DNA of 64,000 nt, taken from positions 8,154 through 72,153 of the forward strand of contig DCDV01000030.1 of assembly GCA_002316595.1 (NCBI GenBank), read 5' to 3'. The notes under the pieces were generated by a model. The model made no database searches. It was given only the letters and a program-made list of their open reading frames with translations, and was not told the DNA's origin. This document shows, in pieces, positions 7,221 through 16,009 of this stretch (position 1 is its first letter; each line of letters starts with the position of its first letter). Source of the stretch: Mageeibacillus sp. UBA1046. GTDB lineage: Bacteria; Bacillota; Clostridia; Saccharofermentanales; DTU023. A program made the translations under genes and the position numbers.

Positions 7221-9695
7221 ATGAACAAAGATCAAAAAGACAAATTTGATAATTATCCTCAGCGCTCGCCACAGAAGCCCGCCAACAGCAAACAAAATGG
7301 CAGGCGCAAAGTTCCTGTGGAAGGCAATTATCGGGATAACGTCGATACCGGGACCGGCAAAAGGACAACCCCGGGTTTTGAGGACAAAACTGTCTCCAGG
7401 CGCATACAGGTCGCAAAGAAAGAACTGCGACGCCGCGTTTCGGGCAAACCGACTCGTCACACTGGCATGGTTTCTGTGTTTAAGGTTGCCGGCAATGCGT
7501 TCAAACATCTGTTCACAGTTGTTATCGCCCTGATTCTTATTGCTTCCTTCCTGCTGGGAGGACTTGGCTTTGGCATGCTCAGCGGTTACATAGCTACTGC
7601 CACTCCTGTCGAAATCGTAGATATTAAGAGCACTAGCGAACCCACTTATGTGTACGATCGTAACGGCAATGAGATCGCAACATTTACCGGAGCGAGCAAC
7701 TTTGAGCGCGAGTACGTCCAGATGGCAAAAATCAAGCCTACCTGGCTGGATGATGCTTTTATCGCTATTGAAGATGAACGGTACGAAACTCATCAGGGCA
7801 TAGATCCCAGACGAATTGGCAGTGCAGTTTTCAGTATGATTGTTAACTCAGGCACTCCCACACATGGCGGATCAACCATCTCGCAGCAAGTGGTAAAAAT
7901 GCTCTCCGGGGCAAAAGAAGAATCCGCCCAGCGGAAAGTCCAAGAATGGTATCGCGCTATCGAGCTGGAGAAAGTAAAATCCAAAGATGAAATAATGGAG
8001 TTGTACTGCAATCTGGTGCCAATGGCAAATAAATATGTTGGTGTACAATCAGCTGCCAAAGCATATTTTGGCAAAGACATTTCTGATTTGTCCTTGGCCG
8101 AATCCGCCTTCCTGGCAGGCATCCCCAATCTGCCGTCTATTTATAACCCGCGTACAGAATTCGGGCGCCGCAACGCTCAAAGGCGTATGCGCATTATCTT
8201 ACAGAATATGTATGATCAGGGCAAGATCAACAAACAGGAACATGAGGCTGCCTTAAATGAAGAATTAATATTCGCGCCCGTGGAAATCTCGCTGCAATCA
8301 AGCAATGTTAACAGTTATTTTGTTGATGCGGCGATCCAGCAGATAATTCGTGATTTGCAATTGCGACGGGGTTATTCGCCCGAATTGGCACGTTTGGCAG
8401 TATACCAGCAAGGATTACGTATTGAAACGACTATGGACCCTATGGTTCAAGATGCTCTGACCAGATCATTTCAGAAACCTGAACTCTTTTCGAGCAAACC
8501 GGATTCCTTGCCCGATATTCCTGAGCCGCCTCAATCAGCTATGACCGTTATTTCCAATATGCCGTCACAAAGAGGACAGGTTGTGGGGATATACGGCGGG
8601 TTTGGTGAAAAAACTACTCCCATGGGCTGGAATAGAGCAACGCAGAGCAAACGCCAGCCCGGCTCATCTATAAAACCTTTATTAGTATATGCACCGTCTA
8701 TTGAAATAGGGACGGCCACGGCAGGTTCTGTTCTGATGGACGAGGCCAAGCATCTGGATCCTCAGAATCCGGAAAAAGAATGGCCGCAAAACGTAACAAG
8801 ATCATATTCTGGTCCCAGGACTCTCCGTGAGGCTTTGAAATATTCAGTTAACACTATAGCTGTCGATCTCTACGTTAATCAGGTAACTCCGCAGATAGGC
8901 CTTTCTTACCTGAGAGCCTTAGGAATAGACAGGCAGGAAGAAACACAACCGGCCGGTGCTTTAGGGGCGTTTGGCGAAGGAGTCAGCACTTATGAAATGG
9001 CTGGAGCTTTCAGTACCTTCGCAAATCAAGGCACTTATGTAGAGCCTTATATGTATACCAGAGTTCTGGATCAGGATGGTAAAGTCTTGCTCGAGAATAA
9101 GCCTGAGATAAGGCAAGTATTCACTCCTGAAACTGCCTATATAATGACAGATATCATGCAGGATGCAGTGGAAAATGTATACTGGTTTGCACCCGGCAGA
9201 CTTGATAATCAGATATCCGCCGGTAAAACCGGCACAACTGACAATATAATCGACACTTGGTATTGCGGCTATACCCCTTATTACACAGGGGCTGTCTGGT
9301 ATGGATATGACAATAATAACGGACGCCGTACTTCTGTTCCGGAAATCGACCGATATAGTGGCATGACCATCTGGGCTGATGTTATGAATCAAATACATGC
9401 AGGTAAAGAAAACATACAATTCGAGAGGCCTGCAAATGTTGTTTCAAGAACCATCTGCACTACGACAGGACTGCTCAGCAACCCATATTGCAATGAAACA
9501 GACACTGAACTTTTTGATCGGAGTAGGTCGAATTTCCCCAATCAAACCTGCAGCTTGCATCAGGCGAGACCGCCTGAACCTGAACCTGAACCTGAACCTG
9601 AGCCTGAGCCTGTGCCTGTGCCCGTTGAAGAACCTCAAACCCCCGCTAATGAGTCACCCGCAGCAACTCAACTGACTGAAGCTGAATCACCGTAA
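7221..9695 (+). CDS. Class A penicillin-binding protein (bifunctional transglycosylase/transpeptidase)
   Basis: An 824-residue peptidoglycan synthase of the PBP1a type. It has a basic cytoplasmic head (1-95), one membrane helix (about 96-125), then a GT51 glycosyltransferase domain with AIEDERYETHQG (catalytic Glu184) and GGSTISQQ. The transpeptidase domain follows, with SSIK (Ser482), SVN (542-544) and KTGT (669-672). The C-terminal tail is Pro/Glu-rich, built from EP repeats encoded by a 6-base repeat, and probably unstructured. A start at 7221 fits AAAGG upstream. It polymerises and cross-links glycan strands outside the membrane. Confidence 0.95.
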   Translation: MNKDQKDKFDNYPQRSPQKPANSKQNGRRKVPVEGNYRDNVDTGTGKRTTPGFEDKTVSRRIQVAKKELRRRVSGKPTRHTGMVSVFKVAGNAFKHLFTVVIALILIASFLLGGLGFGMLSGYIATATPVEIVDIKSTSEPTYVYDRNGNEIATFTGASNFEREYVQMAKIKPTWLDDAFIAIEDERYETHQGIDPRRIGSAVFSMIVNSGTPTHGGSTISQQVVKMLSGAKEESAQRKVQEWYRAIELEKVKSKDEIMELYCNLVPMANKYVGVQSAAKAYFGKDISDLSLAESAFLAGIPNLPSIYNPRTEFGRRNAQRRMRIILQNMYDQGKINKQEHEAALNEELIFAPVEISLQSSNVNSYFVDAAIQQIIRDLQLRRGYSPELARLAVYQQGLRIETTMDPMVQDALTRSFQKPELFSSKPDSLPDIPEPPQSAMTVISNMPSQRGQVVGIYGGFGEKTTPMGWNRATQSKRQPGSSIKPLLVYAPSIEIGTATAGSVLMDEAKHLDPQNPEKEWPQNVTRSYSGPRTLREALKYSVNTIAVDLYVNQVTPQIGLSYLRALGIDRQEETQPAGALGAFGEGVSTYEMAGAFSTFANQGTYVEPYMYTRVLDQDGKVLLENKPEIRQVFTPETAYIMTDIMQDAVENVYWFAPGRLDNQISAGKTGTTDNIIDTWYCGYTPYYTGAVWYGYDNNNGRRTSVPEIDRYSGMTIWADVMNQIHAGKENIQFERPANVVSRTICTTTGLLSNPYCNETDTELFDRSRSNFPNQTCSLHQARPPEPEPEPEPEPEPVPVPVEEPQTPANESPAATQLTEAESP
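9573..9624 (+). repeat. Hexanucleotide repeat encoding the Glu-Pro tail of the PBP
   Basis: CCTGAA/CCTGAG hexamers are repeated about eight times inside the PBP gene, giving alternating Glu and Pro. Because the unit is 6 bases, length changes would keep the frame, so the tail length can vary without harming the enzyme. Confidence 0.8.
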
Positions 9696-9796
9696 GAAAT
9701 TCCGGTCAAACCACCGTCTGAATAACTTCAATACAATTCAATGCCGGATGATTCTCAATAGTCAGACCCTTAAATACCAATAAGAAGGAGTCCAAA

Positions 9797-11104
9797 ATGT
9801 TATTCAAAGATATCAGCATCATTGATCATCGGGGGATTACTCACGATAATATGTATCTGGGAACTGCCTCAGATAAAATTATCTGGCTGGAAAAGTTTTC
9901 TCCCCCCTCAGAACTTCTCAGCTCTGTTGATGCAGAAATCTATGAAGGCAGAGACAAAGTACTCTTACCCGGTCTTTATAATATGCACAGTCATGTCCCC
10001 ATGACTTTATTGCGGGGTTATGGAGAAGGATTGCCTTTAAAACGCTGGCTTCAAGAGAAAATCTTCCCTTTTGAAGCCTTGCTGGACGCCAACGACATGT
10101 ATTGGGGTACTCTGCTGGGAGTCTATGAAATGCTGGCCTCCGGAGTCGTCTCTTTCAGCGACATGTATATGCGTCTGGAAGGCATCTTCCGTGCAGTTCT
10201 GGAAACGGGCATAAAAGCAAATATCACAAACGCTTTTATCGGTAACGAAGATACTGATATTTTTCATGACAGATCCTTTGCAGAAGTAACTGAGTTGATG
10301 CACAACTGCCTCTCTACTGAAGGACGCATAATAGCCGAAGCCGGTATCCACGCCGAATACTCCTGCGATGAACGTGTCATCCGCGATATTGTCGACTGGG
10401 CAAAAGATGAAGATCTTAACTTGCAGGTACATCTGTCTGAAACTAGAGCAGAACATGAAGAATGTAAAGGCAGACACCAAAATCTGACTCCTGCAGCGTA
10501 TTTGAATTCTCTTGATTTCTTTGACCAGCCAACCGTGGCTGCCCATTGCGTCTACCTGGAAGACTCCGATCTGGATATTTTGCATGATAAAGAAGTAACT
10601 ATCTGCCACTGCCCTTCGTCGAATCTTAAACTGGGCAGCGGAATCGCTCCGCTTGCTAAGTTCATGCAACGCGATATAGCCGTGACAATCGGTACAGACG
10701 GAGCCTCTTCGAATAACAATCTGAATATGCTTGAGGAGATCTCTCTGGCGGCACTCCTTGCCAAAGGCGTCAATCAAGATCCATCTCTAATGAAGACCGA
10801 GGACATCCTGCCTATTGTTACTGCCAACGGCGCAAAAGCCCAAGGACGCAAGAATTGCGGCAAGCTGGAAGTCGGAGCACAGGCTGATCTTTTTATCATG
10901 GATCTTCAGAAAGCCCACATGAGGCCTGTCTATGATCTGCCAGCCAATATTTTTTTCAGTGGTCAGAGTGCTGATGTTGTACTTACTATGGTTGACGGAA
11001 AAGTTGTTTATCGTGACGGCATTGCTCCCGGTATTGATCTGGAACGCGTCTTTTTTGAAGTTGACAGAATCAAAGAAGAGAAACTTCACAAACTAAGCAG
11101 CTGA
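9797..11104 (+). CDS. mtaD: Amidohydrolase, 5-methylthioadenosine/S-adenosylhomocysteine deaminase type
   Basis: A 435-residue metal-dependent deaminase of the TRZ/ATZ branch. It has the HxH metal motif at His64/His66 followed by MTLLRGYGEGLPL, a later HLSET segment, HCVYL, and GTDGASSNNNLNM near the end. This pattern is typical of MtaD, which deaminates MTA and SAH. A related aminohydrolase (for example guanine deaminase) is less likely. AAGGAG sits 8 bases upstream of the ATG. It is convergent with the peroxiredoxin gene. Confidence 0.82.
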   Translation: MLFKDISIIDHRGITHDNMYLGTASDKIIWLEKFSPPSELLSSVDAEIYEGRDKVLLPGLYNMHSHVPMTLLRGYGEGLPLKRWLQEKIFPFEALLDANDMYWGTLLGVYEMLASGVVSFSDMYMRLEGIFRAVLETGIKANITNAFIGNEDTDIFHDRSFAEVTELMHNCLSTEGRIIAEAGIHAEYSCDERVIRDIVDWAKDEDLNLQVHLSETRAEHEECKGRHQNLTPAAYLNSLDFFDQPTVAAHCVYLEDSDLDILHDKEVTICHCPSSNLKLGSGIAPLAKFMQRDIAVTIGTDGASSNNNLNMLEEISLAALLAKGVNQDPSLMKTEDILPIVTANGAKAQGRKNCGKLEVGAQADLFIMDLQKAHMRPVYDLPANIFFSGQSADVVLTMVDGKVVYRDGIAPGIDLERVFFEVDRIKEEKLHKLSS

Positions 11105-11129
11105 ATCACCTGAAACCTCAATGCTAATA

Positions 11130-11173
11130 TGTGTTGATAAAATTTCGCTAAAATGTGCTGATAAAATTTCGCT
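11130..11173. repeat. 24-base tandem duplication after mtaD
   Basis: Two near-identical 20-base cores (11130-11149 and 11154-11173, differing at one base) repeat with a 24-base period, just before the palindrome at 11191-11218. Confidence 0.6.
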
Positions 11174-11190
11174 TATAAATGAGCAGAAAG

Positions 11191-11218
11191 TTGGCAACAA
11201 GCCCGGGCTTGTTGCCAA
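11191..11218. terminator. Perfect 28-base palindrome between convergent genes
   Basis: TTGGCAACAAGCCC is followed directly by its reverse complement. It lies between the 3' ends of mtaD (plus) and the peroxiredoxin gene (minus), so it can serve both strands. There is no long U-run, so termination may be partial. Confidence 0.65.
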
Positions 11219-11264
11219 TTCCAAAAATATAAAGAGGAGAATTATTAAATCTAATACTTAAGTC

Positions 11265-11987
11265 TTACTTGTCTTTGTCTTTTCTAAAGGTCAAATACCA
11301 ATCCTTCATATCGTATTCATAACGATCGTCGCTGCCGCTTTGGCCAAGCTCCACTCTTTCTTTGAGAGCGGTCTGGGTGCCCGGAGCGGGAATAATGACA
11401 TCTTTCCCTGGCTGCCAGTTGGCCGGCAAAGCGACATTCTCTTTCTCACATAGCTGCAGTCCCGTCAGGATACGCTTGATTTCAGCAAAATTGCGGCCGA
11501 GAGAGGCGGGGTAATACAGAATAGTACGGACAATTCCTCGCGGATCTATGAAAAAGACTGCACGCACCGCGGATGTATCCGACTCTCCCTGAACCATGCC
11601 ATATTTATTGGCTACTTCCATCTTGATGTCCGCTATAACAGGGAATTTAACCTCCGGATTCTCTATGTCTTCCCATGTATATCCTTCAATTGCATTAACC
11701 CAGGCTAAATGTGAGAAAAGTGAATCGATGGAAAGGCCTATCAGCTCTGTGTTCATCTCGGCGAATTCTTCATGCATTTTTGCAAAGGTCATAAACTCAG
11801 TTGTACAGACAGGTGTAAAGTCGGAAGGATGAGAAAAGAGAATTACCCATTTGCCTTCATAGTCCTCAGGAAATTTTATCATCCCTTGTGTGGTATTGGT
11901 TTCAAATGAGGGGGCTTTAGTTCCGATTAAGGGAAAACTGACAGCATTTTCCTTTTTCTCTGCGGTTTCAATGTTTTGATCATTCAT
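11265..11987 (-). CDS. Peroxiredoxin (AhpC/TSA family, Prx6-like)
   Basis: Reduces peroxides with a cysteine thiol. The peroxidatic Cys lies in FTPVCTTE, and a later Cys lies in LCEKENVALPANW, the long C-terminal arm typical of the archaeal/Prx6-like 'long' class. I start at ATG 11987 because AGGAG is 8 bases upstream. A TTG two codons earlier is too close to it. The length is 240 residues. It stands alone, and a peroxide-defence role fits an anaerobe. Confidence 0.9.
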   Translation of the reverse strand: MNDQNIETAEKKENAVSFPLIGTKAPSFETNTTQGMIKFPEDYEGKWVILFSHPSDFTPVCTTEFMTFAKMHEEFAEMNTELIGLSIDSLFSHLAWVNAIEGYTWEDIENPEVKFPVIADIKMEVANKYGMVQGESDTSAVRAVFFIDPRGIVRTILYYPASLGRNFAEIKRILTGLQLCEKENVALPANWQPGKDVIIPAPGTQTALKERVELGQSGSDDRYEYDMKDWYLTFRKDKDK

Positions 11988-12041
11988 TTTCAAAACTCCT
12001 TTTATTAAGATTCCGTGTTCTTTCCTAAAAAATATTAATGT

Positions 12042-12077
12042 GTTGATGCTGTTGTTTCAGTTGATGTTGTTGTTTCA
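12042..12077. repeat. 18-base tandem duplication upstream of the peroxiredoxin gene
   Basis: Two adjacent 18-base copies, differing at one base, lie about 55 bases before the peroxiredoxin start. The rest of 11988-12357 holds only the terminators of the liv operon. Confidence 0.6.
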
Positions 12078-12167
12078 GAATAAAAGAGAAGAATCAGAGA
12101 TTCAAATACATGACAAGAATGTTTCTTCAGTTACACGAACAGGGATCTAGGAGTTATAGCTTAAAGA

Positions 12168-12193
12168 GAAAATACCGGCACTACTATGCCGGT
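12168..12193 (-). terminator. livF: Terminator of the liv operon
   Basis: On the minus strand ACCGGCA-TAGTAG-TGCCGGT is followed by ATTTTCTC. A second, imperfect hairpin (GGGCTCCC...AGAGCTC, TTTT) lies just upstream at 12200-12228. Both are downstream of livF. Confidence 0.65.
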
Positions 12194-12357
12194 AAAAAGC
12201 GAAAAGAGCTCTAGTTGGGAGCCCTTTTCTGAGGAGACGTATGAAGAGGTGTTGTATGTAAGTTTTAACTTACGCTGACATTTTAGTTAGTTTATGTGTC
12301 TTCTATTTCGCAGAATAATGAACTATTGTGAAAAAAGGTGAAACAGGCATAGCGTTT

Positions 12358-13074
12358 TCAGGTGCCCAGATATGCTTCACGGATACGCTCATCTTCGAGC
12401 ATTTCACAAGCAATGCCTTCATGTACAATCCTGCCTGTTTCCAGCACATAAGCCCGATCAGCAATACTTAACGCCATACGGGCGTTTTGTTCAACCAGCA
12501 AAATAGTAGTCCCTTCTCTTCTCAGCTCCTGAATAAGATCAAAAACTTCTTTTACTAACAAGGGGGCCAGCCCCATAGAGGGTTCATCCATCAACATCAG
12601 CTTAGGTCTGGACATCAGCGCTCTGGCAATCGCCAGCATTTGCTGCTCACCCCCGGAAAGAGTACCGGCTGGCTGATGGCGTCTCTCGGCTAAACGGGGA
12701 AAGCGCTCAAGAATATCTTCAACATCCTTTTTTACTTCGGATTTCTTAGTACGGATATAAGCACCCATCTCCAGGTTGTCTTCTACAGACAGCCGGGTGA
12801 AGATCCTTCTTCCTTCAGGCACCTGAACCAAACCGGTAGTTACAATATCTTCCGGCTTAACCTTAACCAGATCCAGTCCGTTATATATAATCTGTCCCTG
12901 GCGGGGACGCAATAATCCGGAAATGCAGTGCATGATAGTCGTCTTACCGGCACCATTTGCCCCGATTAAAGATACCAACTCTCCTTCTTCCTTAATTTCG
13001 AGGCTGATACCTTTAATGGCGTGGATTGGACCGTAAAAAACATGCAGATCACTAATAGTGAACAGACTCTTCAT
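12358..13074 (-). CDS. livF: Branched-chain amino acid ABC transporter ATP-binding protein LivF
   Basis: 238-residue ATPase with Walker A GANGAGKTT, signature LSGGEQQ, Walker B LMLMDEPSMGLAP and the LivF-type ending. It is last in livJ-H-M-G-F, one base after the livG stop. It drives import of Leu/Ile/Val or related amino acids together with LivG. Confidence 0.95.
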   Translation of the reverse strand: MKSLFTISDLHVFYGPIHAIKGISLEIKEEGELVSLIGANGAGKTTIMHCISGLLRPRQGQIIYNGLDLVKVKPEDIVTTGLVQVPEGRRIFTRLSVEDNLEMGAYIRTKKSEVKKDVEDILERFPRLAERRHQPAGTLSGGEQQMLAIARALMSRPKLMLMDEPSMGLAPLLVKEVFDLIQELRREGTTILLVEQNARMALSIADRAYVLETGRIVHEGIACEMLEDERIREAYLGT

Positions 13075-13075
13075 C

Positions 13076-13840
13076 CTAAACCTCGCATCCTAAATAGGCA
13101 TCGATTACTTCTTTGTTCTTCTTTATATTCTCAGGAATTCCTTCTGCGATCACGCAGCCATAATTCAAAACGACGATCTTGTCACAGATGCCCATTACCA
13201 GTTTCATGTCATGCTCAATAAGCAGTATGGCAATAGAAAATCGCTCGCGCACTGCATCTATTCTTTCCATCAGGGCTTCAGTCTCGGAGGGGTTCATACC
13301 TGCCGCAGGCTCATCGAGCAAAAGGACGCGTGGATTGGTTGCCAGGGCACGGCAAATTTCCAGTTGACGCTGTTGACCGTAAGGCAAGTTTCCTGCGTAG
13401 TAATCAGCATAGGGATCCAAATCAAAAACCTGCAGTAATTCCATAGCTTTTTCATGAATTGATTTTTCTTCCCGCCAGTAGGAAGGGAGGCGGAAAACTC
13501 CTGCCGGTACTGAGTATTTGCCCTGATAAATGAAACCTACTTTAACATTGTCAATGACGGGCATATTGCGGAAAAGGCGAATGTTCTGAAAAGTGCGGGT
13601 GAGTCCGCGTGCTACTGCCTGATGAGGCTTCTTCCCCTTCATGATCTCTCCGTCAAGGATAACGGTGCCGCTATTAGGCTGGTACACATGTGTAAGAAGA
13701 TTAAAGATAGTTGTCTTCCCCGCGCCATTCTGTCCGATCATACCTGTAATACTGCCGTCCTCAACGGTAAAGCTAACATCATTGACAGCAATCAGGCCAC
13801 CGAATCTGAGTGTTAAATTATTAACTTCAAGTAAAGCCAT
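13076..13840 (-). CDS. livG: Branched-chain amino acid ABC transporter ATP-binding protein LivG
   Basis: 254-residue ATPase with Walker A GQNGAGKTT, a long LivG-type insertion around the Q-loop (RTFQNIRLFRNMPV), a modified signature LPYGQQRQLEI and Walker B LLLDEPAAGMNP. All these are hallmarks of LivG. It lies between livM and livF with almost no gaps. Confidence 0.95.
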   Translation of the reverse strand: MALLEVNNLTLRFGGLIAVNDVSFTVEDGSITGMIGQNGAGKTTIFNLLTHVYQPNSGTVILDGEIMKGKKPHQAVARGLTRTFQNIRLFRNMPVIDNVKVGFIYQGKYSVPAGVFRLPSYWREEKSIHEKAMELLQVFDLDPYADYYAGNLPYGQQRQLEICRALATNPRVLLLDEPAAGMNPSETEALMERIDAVRERFSIAILLIEHDMKLVMGICDKIVVLNYGCVIAEGIPENIKKNKEVIDAYLGCEV

Positions 13841-13843
13841 CTT

Positions 13844-14977
13844 TTATCTCCTTCCCTTCCATTTACGTTCTAATGGTTCTTCCGGAGTGCCTGAAGAAGT
13901 ACCCGTCCTCTCGCGCAGGTCACTGTCTGCTTTGCGTTCAGCGCTGCCGCTGACGGGAATATTCTCCTGAGGAGTAACGCTGCTCCCTCCCACTCCTGAG
14001 CTCGGGGGAGATTCCTCTCGCTTCACTCTGCGGAAAAGATTGCCGATAACGCGCTGGGAAAGTTCCTTCTGTCCCAGCAATCCTTCAGGACGATATAACA
14101 TTAATAAGATCAGGACTGCAGAGTAGATCAAGGTACGATATGCAGCTAATCCTCTTAACAGTTCCGGCAATAAGGTCAGGAAAAATGCAGATATTACTGA
14201 GCCTGTCAATGAACCGATACCACCGAGGACGACCATGACCATGAAGTTTATTGACTGGTTATAATCAAAAAAGCTTGGCTCCAATACGCCCTGGTAATGA
14301 GCATAGAGACCGCCGGCTACACCGGCGAAGAAAGCAGATAGAGAAAAGGCGATCAATTTATAACGTGTAACTGCTACACCGCAAGCTTCAGACGCAATAT
14401 CATCCTCACGGATAGACAAGATCGCTCTGCCATGGCTGGAGCGTATCAGAGTATAGATAACAATAATAGTAATTATGAGTACCCAATACCCCATCGTGTA
14501 AGTAGTGTCAAGAGAAATCCCGGTCAGCGGCTGACCGCCTCCGGTAATTTTCATGGACCGCATAATAACTTTTACAATCTCACCAAAAGCCAAGGTGGTG
14601 ATGGCAAGATAATCTCCTCTGAGCCGAAAGGCCGGGATACCGACAACTATACCCGAAAGTGCGGCCATCAGGCCGCCGGCAATCAGAGAGACAAAAAGGA
14701 TGGGTATGTTCCCGGGACTGTCTGCAGACAACGTTATCAGCGCTGAAGTATAAGCGCCTACTGACATGAATCCTGCATGACCCAAATTCAATTCACCCAA
14801 AAGCCCCGTCGAAAGATTCAATGACACTGCGGCAATACTGAATATGCAGCAGAGAGTGAAAAGATCTATGAAGGTGCGACTGACCAGTCCATTACTGAAT
14901 ATCAGATAAAAGACTAAATAAACACAAGCTGCAGCAGCCAAATTTATCAGGTAAGATTTAAATTTTGATTTTGGCAT
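13844..14977 (-). CDS. livM: Branched-chain amino acid ABC transporter permease LivM
   Basis: Membrane permease with about 9-10 hydrophobic segments, the GLLGELNLGHAGFMSVGAY motif and the coupling-loop EDDIASEACGV region. At 377 residues it is longer than many relatives. The last 50 or so residues form a charged Ser/Pro/Arg-rich cytoplasmic tail after GLLGQKEL. Confidence 0.94.
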   Translation of the reverse strand: MPKSKFKSYLINLAAAACVYLVFYLIFSNGLVSRTFIDLFTLCCIFSIAAVSLNLSTGLLGELNLGHAGFMSVGAYTSALITLSADSPGNIPILFVSLIAGGLMAALSGIVVGIPAFRLRGDYLAITTLAFGEIVKVIMRSMKITGGGQPLTGISLDTTYTMGYWVLIITIIVIYTLIRSSHGRAILSIREDDIASEACGVAVTRYKLIAFSLSAFFAGVAGGLYAHYQGVLEPSFFDYNQSINFMVMVVLGGIGSLTGSVISAFFLTLLPELLRGLAAYRTLIYSAVLILLMLYRPEGLLGQKELSQRVIGNLFRRVKREESPPSSGVGGSSVTPQENIPVSGSAERKADSDLRERTGTSSGTPEEPLERKWKGRR

Positions 14978-14985
14978 ACTCCCCC

Positions 14986-15876
14986 CTATACTTTCTCTCG
15001 CTCGCTTTTTCCCAATAATCCCGCTGGCTTTAGTAACAGGACCAGGATTAAGATGACAAATACTACTCCTTCAGAAAGTTGAGCAACCGATGAAGGGATA
15101 TATGCTCTAGTCATCGTCTCGACGAGACCCAGGAGGAAGCCGCCCAGCATAGCGCCGGGGATAAGCCCTATTCCGCCCAGCACAGCAGCAATAAATGCCT
15201 TGATACCGGGCAACGCTCCCATATAAGGAGTTATCTGGGGATAGGAGACTATATATAACGCTGCTGCAATGGCAGCCAGAGCTGAACCGATAGCGAAGGT
15301 CATTGATACTATTCGGTTCACTTTGATCCCCATCAGATACGCTCCCTTCAAGTCTTCAGAAACAACCAGCATGGCTTTGCCTGCCTTGTGGCGGGTCACG
15401 AACAACTGCAGGAGGATCATTACAACCACAGCAACTGCAATAGTGATCAGGGTCCATGCACTTATAGAGATCTCTCCGGCGTGCAAGACCGGAAAACTGG
15501 ATGCAGTCAAGGGGAAGGCTCTGGGGTCAGGAGTGAATAAAATAGCATATAAAGTTTGCAGAAACAGACTGACAGCTATAGCTGTGATCAAAGCAGAGAG
15601 CCTGGATGCCTGGCGTAAACGCCTGTACGCTATTCTCTCGATCAAAACGCCTAAAATTACAGACAAAATTGTAGCCAGAATAGTGGCTGCAATAAAGGGG
15701 AGATCCAGCAATGTCATGAAGAAATATATGAAATAGGCCGCTGTCATCATAATTTCACCATGAGCGAAGTTGATCAGCTTGATAATGCCATATACCATCG
15801 TGTAACCAAGGGCAATCAGGGCATAGATCGATCCTATCTGCAAGCCATTCAAAAACTGTAATATGAAATATGTCAT
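14986..15876 (-). CDS. livH: Branched-chain amino acid ABC transporter permease LivH
   Basis: About 296 residues with LivH features: LNGLQIGSIYALIALGYTMVYG near the N-terminus and IKLINFAHGEIMM. The start is placed at ATG 15876 (AGAGAT upstream). The longer frame to 15930 would begin inside the intercistronic hairpin. Together with LivM it forms the membrane channel. Confidence 0.93.
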   Translation of the reverse strand: MTYFILQFLNGLQIGSIYALIALGYTMVYGIIKLINFAHGEIMMTAAYFIYFFMTLLDLPFIAATILATILSVILGVLIERIAYRRLRQASRLSALITAIAVSLFLQTLYAILFTPDPRAFPLTASSFPVLHAGEISISAWTLITIAVAVVVMILLQLFVTRHKAGKAMLVVSEDLKGAYLMGIKVNRIVSMTFAIGSALAAIAAALYIVSYPQITPYMGALPGIKAFIAAVLGGIGLIPGAMLGGFLLGLVETMTRAYIPSSVAQLSEGVVFVILILVLLLKPAGLLGKSEREKV

Positions 15877-15920
15877 AAATAATCTCTTTTCAACAGAGCT
15901 GTCTTTAAAGATACAAATGC

Positions 15921-15956
15921 CATGAACCAAGAGGATGTTATCCTGCCTGGTTCATG
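15921..15956 (-). terminator. Intercistronic hairpin between livJ and livH
   Basis: CATGAACCA pairs with TGGTTCATG, and a second inner stem (AGGAT/ATCCT) lies within the loop. There is no U-run. As at oppA-oppB, it follows a binding-protein gene and precedes the permease genes. Confidence 0.7.
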
Positions 15957-16009
15957 ACTTTGATAAAAATTCACCTTTTAAGTGTTTAATCTATATCCGA
16001 TTTACGATG

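Noticed and set aside
10037..10777. 246-codon frame antisense to mtaD
   Set aside because: Shadow of a well-conserved deaminase; no RBS or family.
15877..15930. Longer start for livH
   Set aside because: It begins inside the livJ-livH hairpin and adds 18 residues not typical of LivH; ATG 15876 fits the family.
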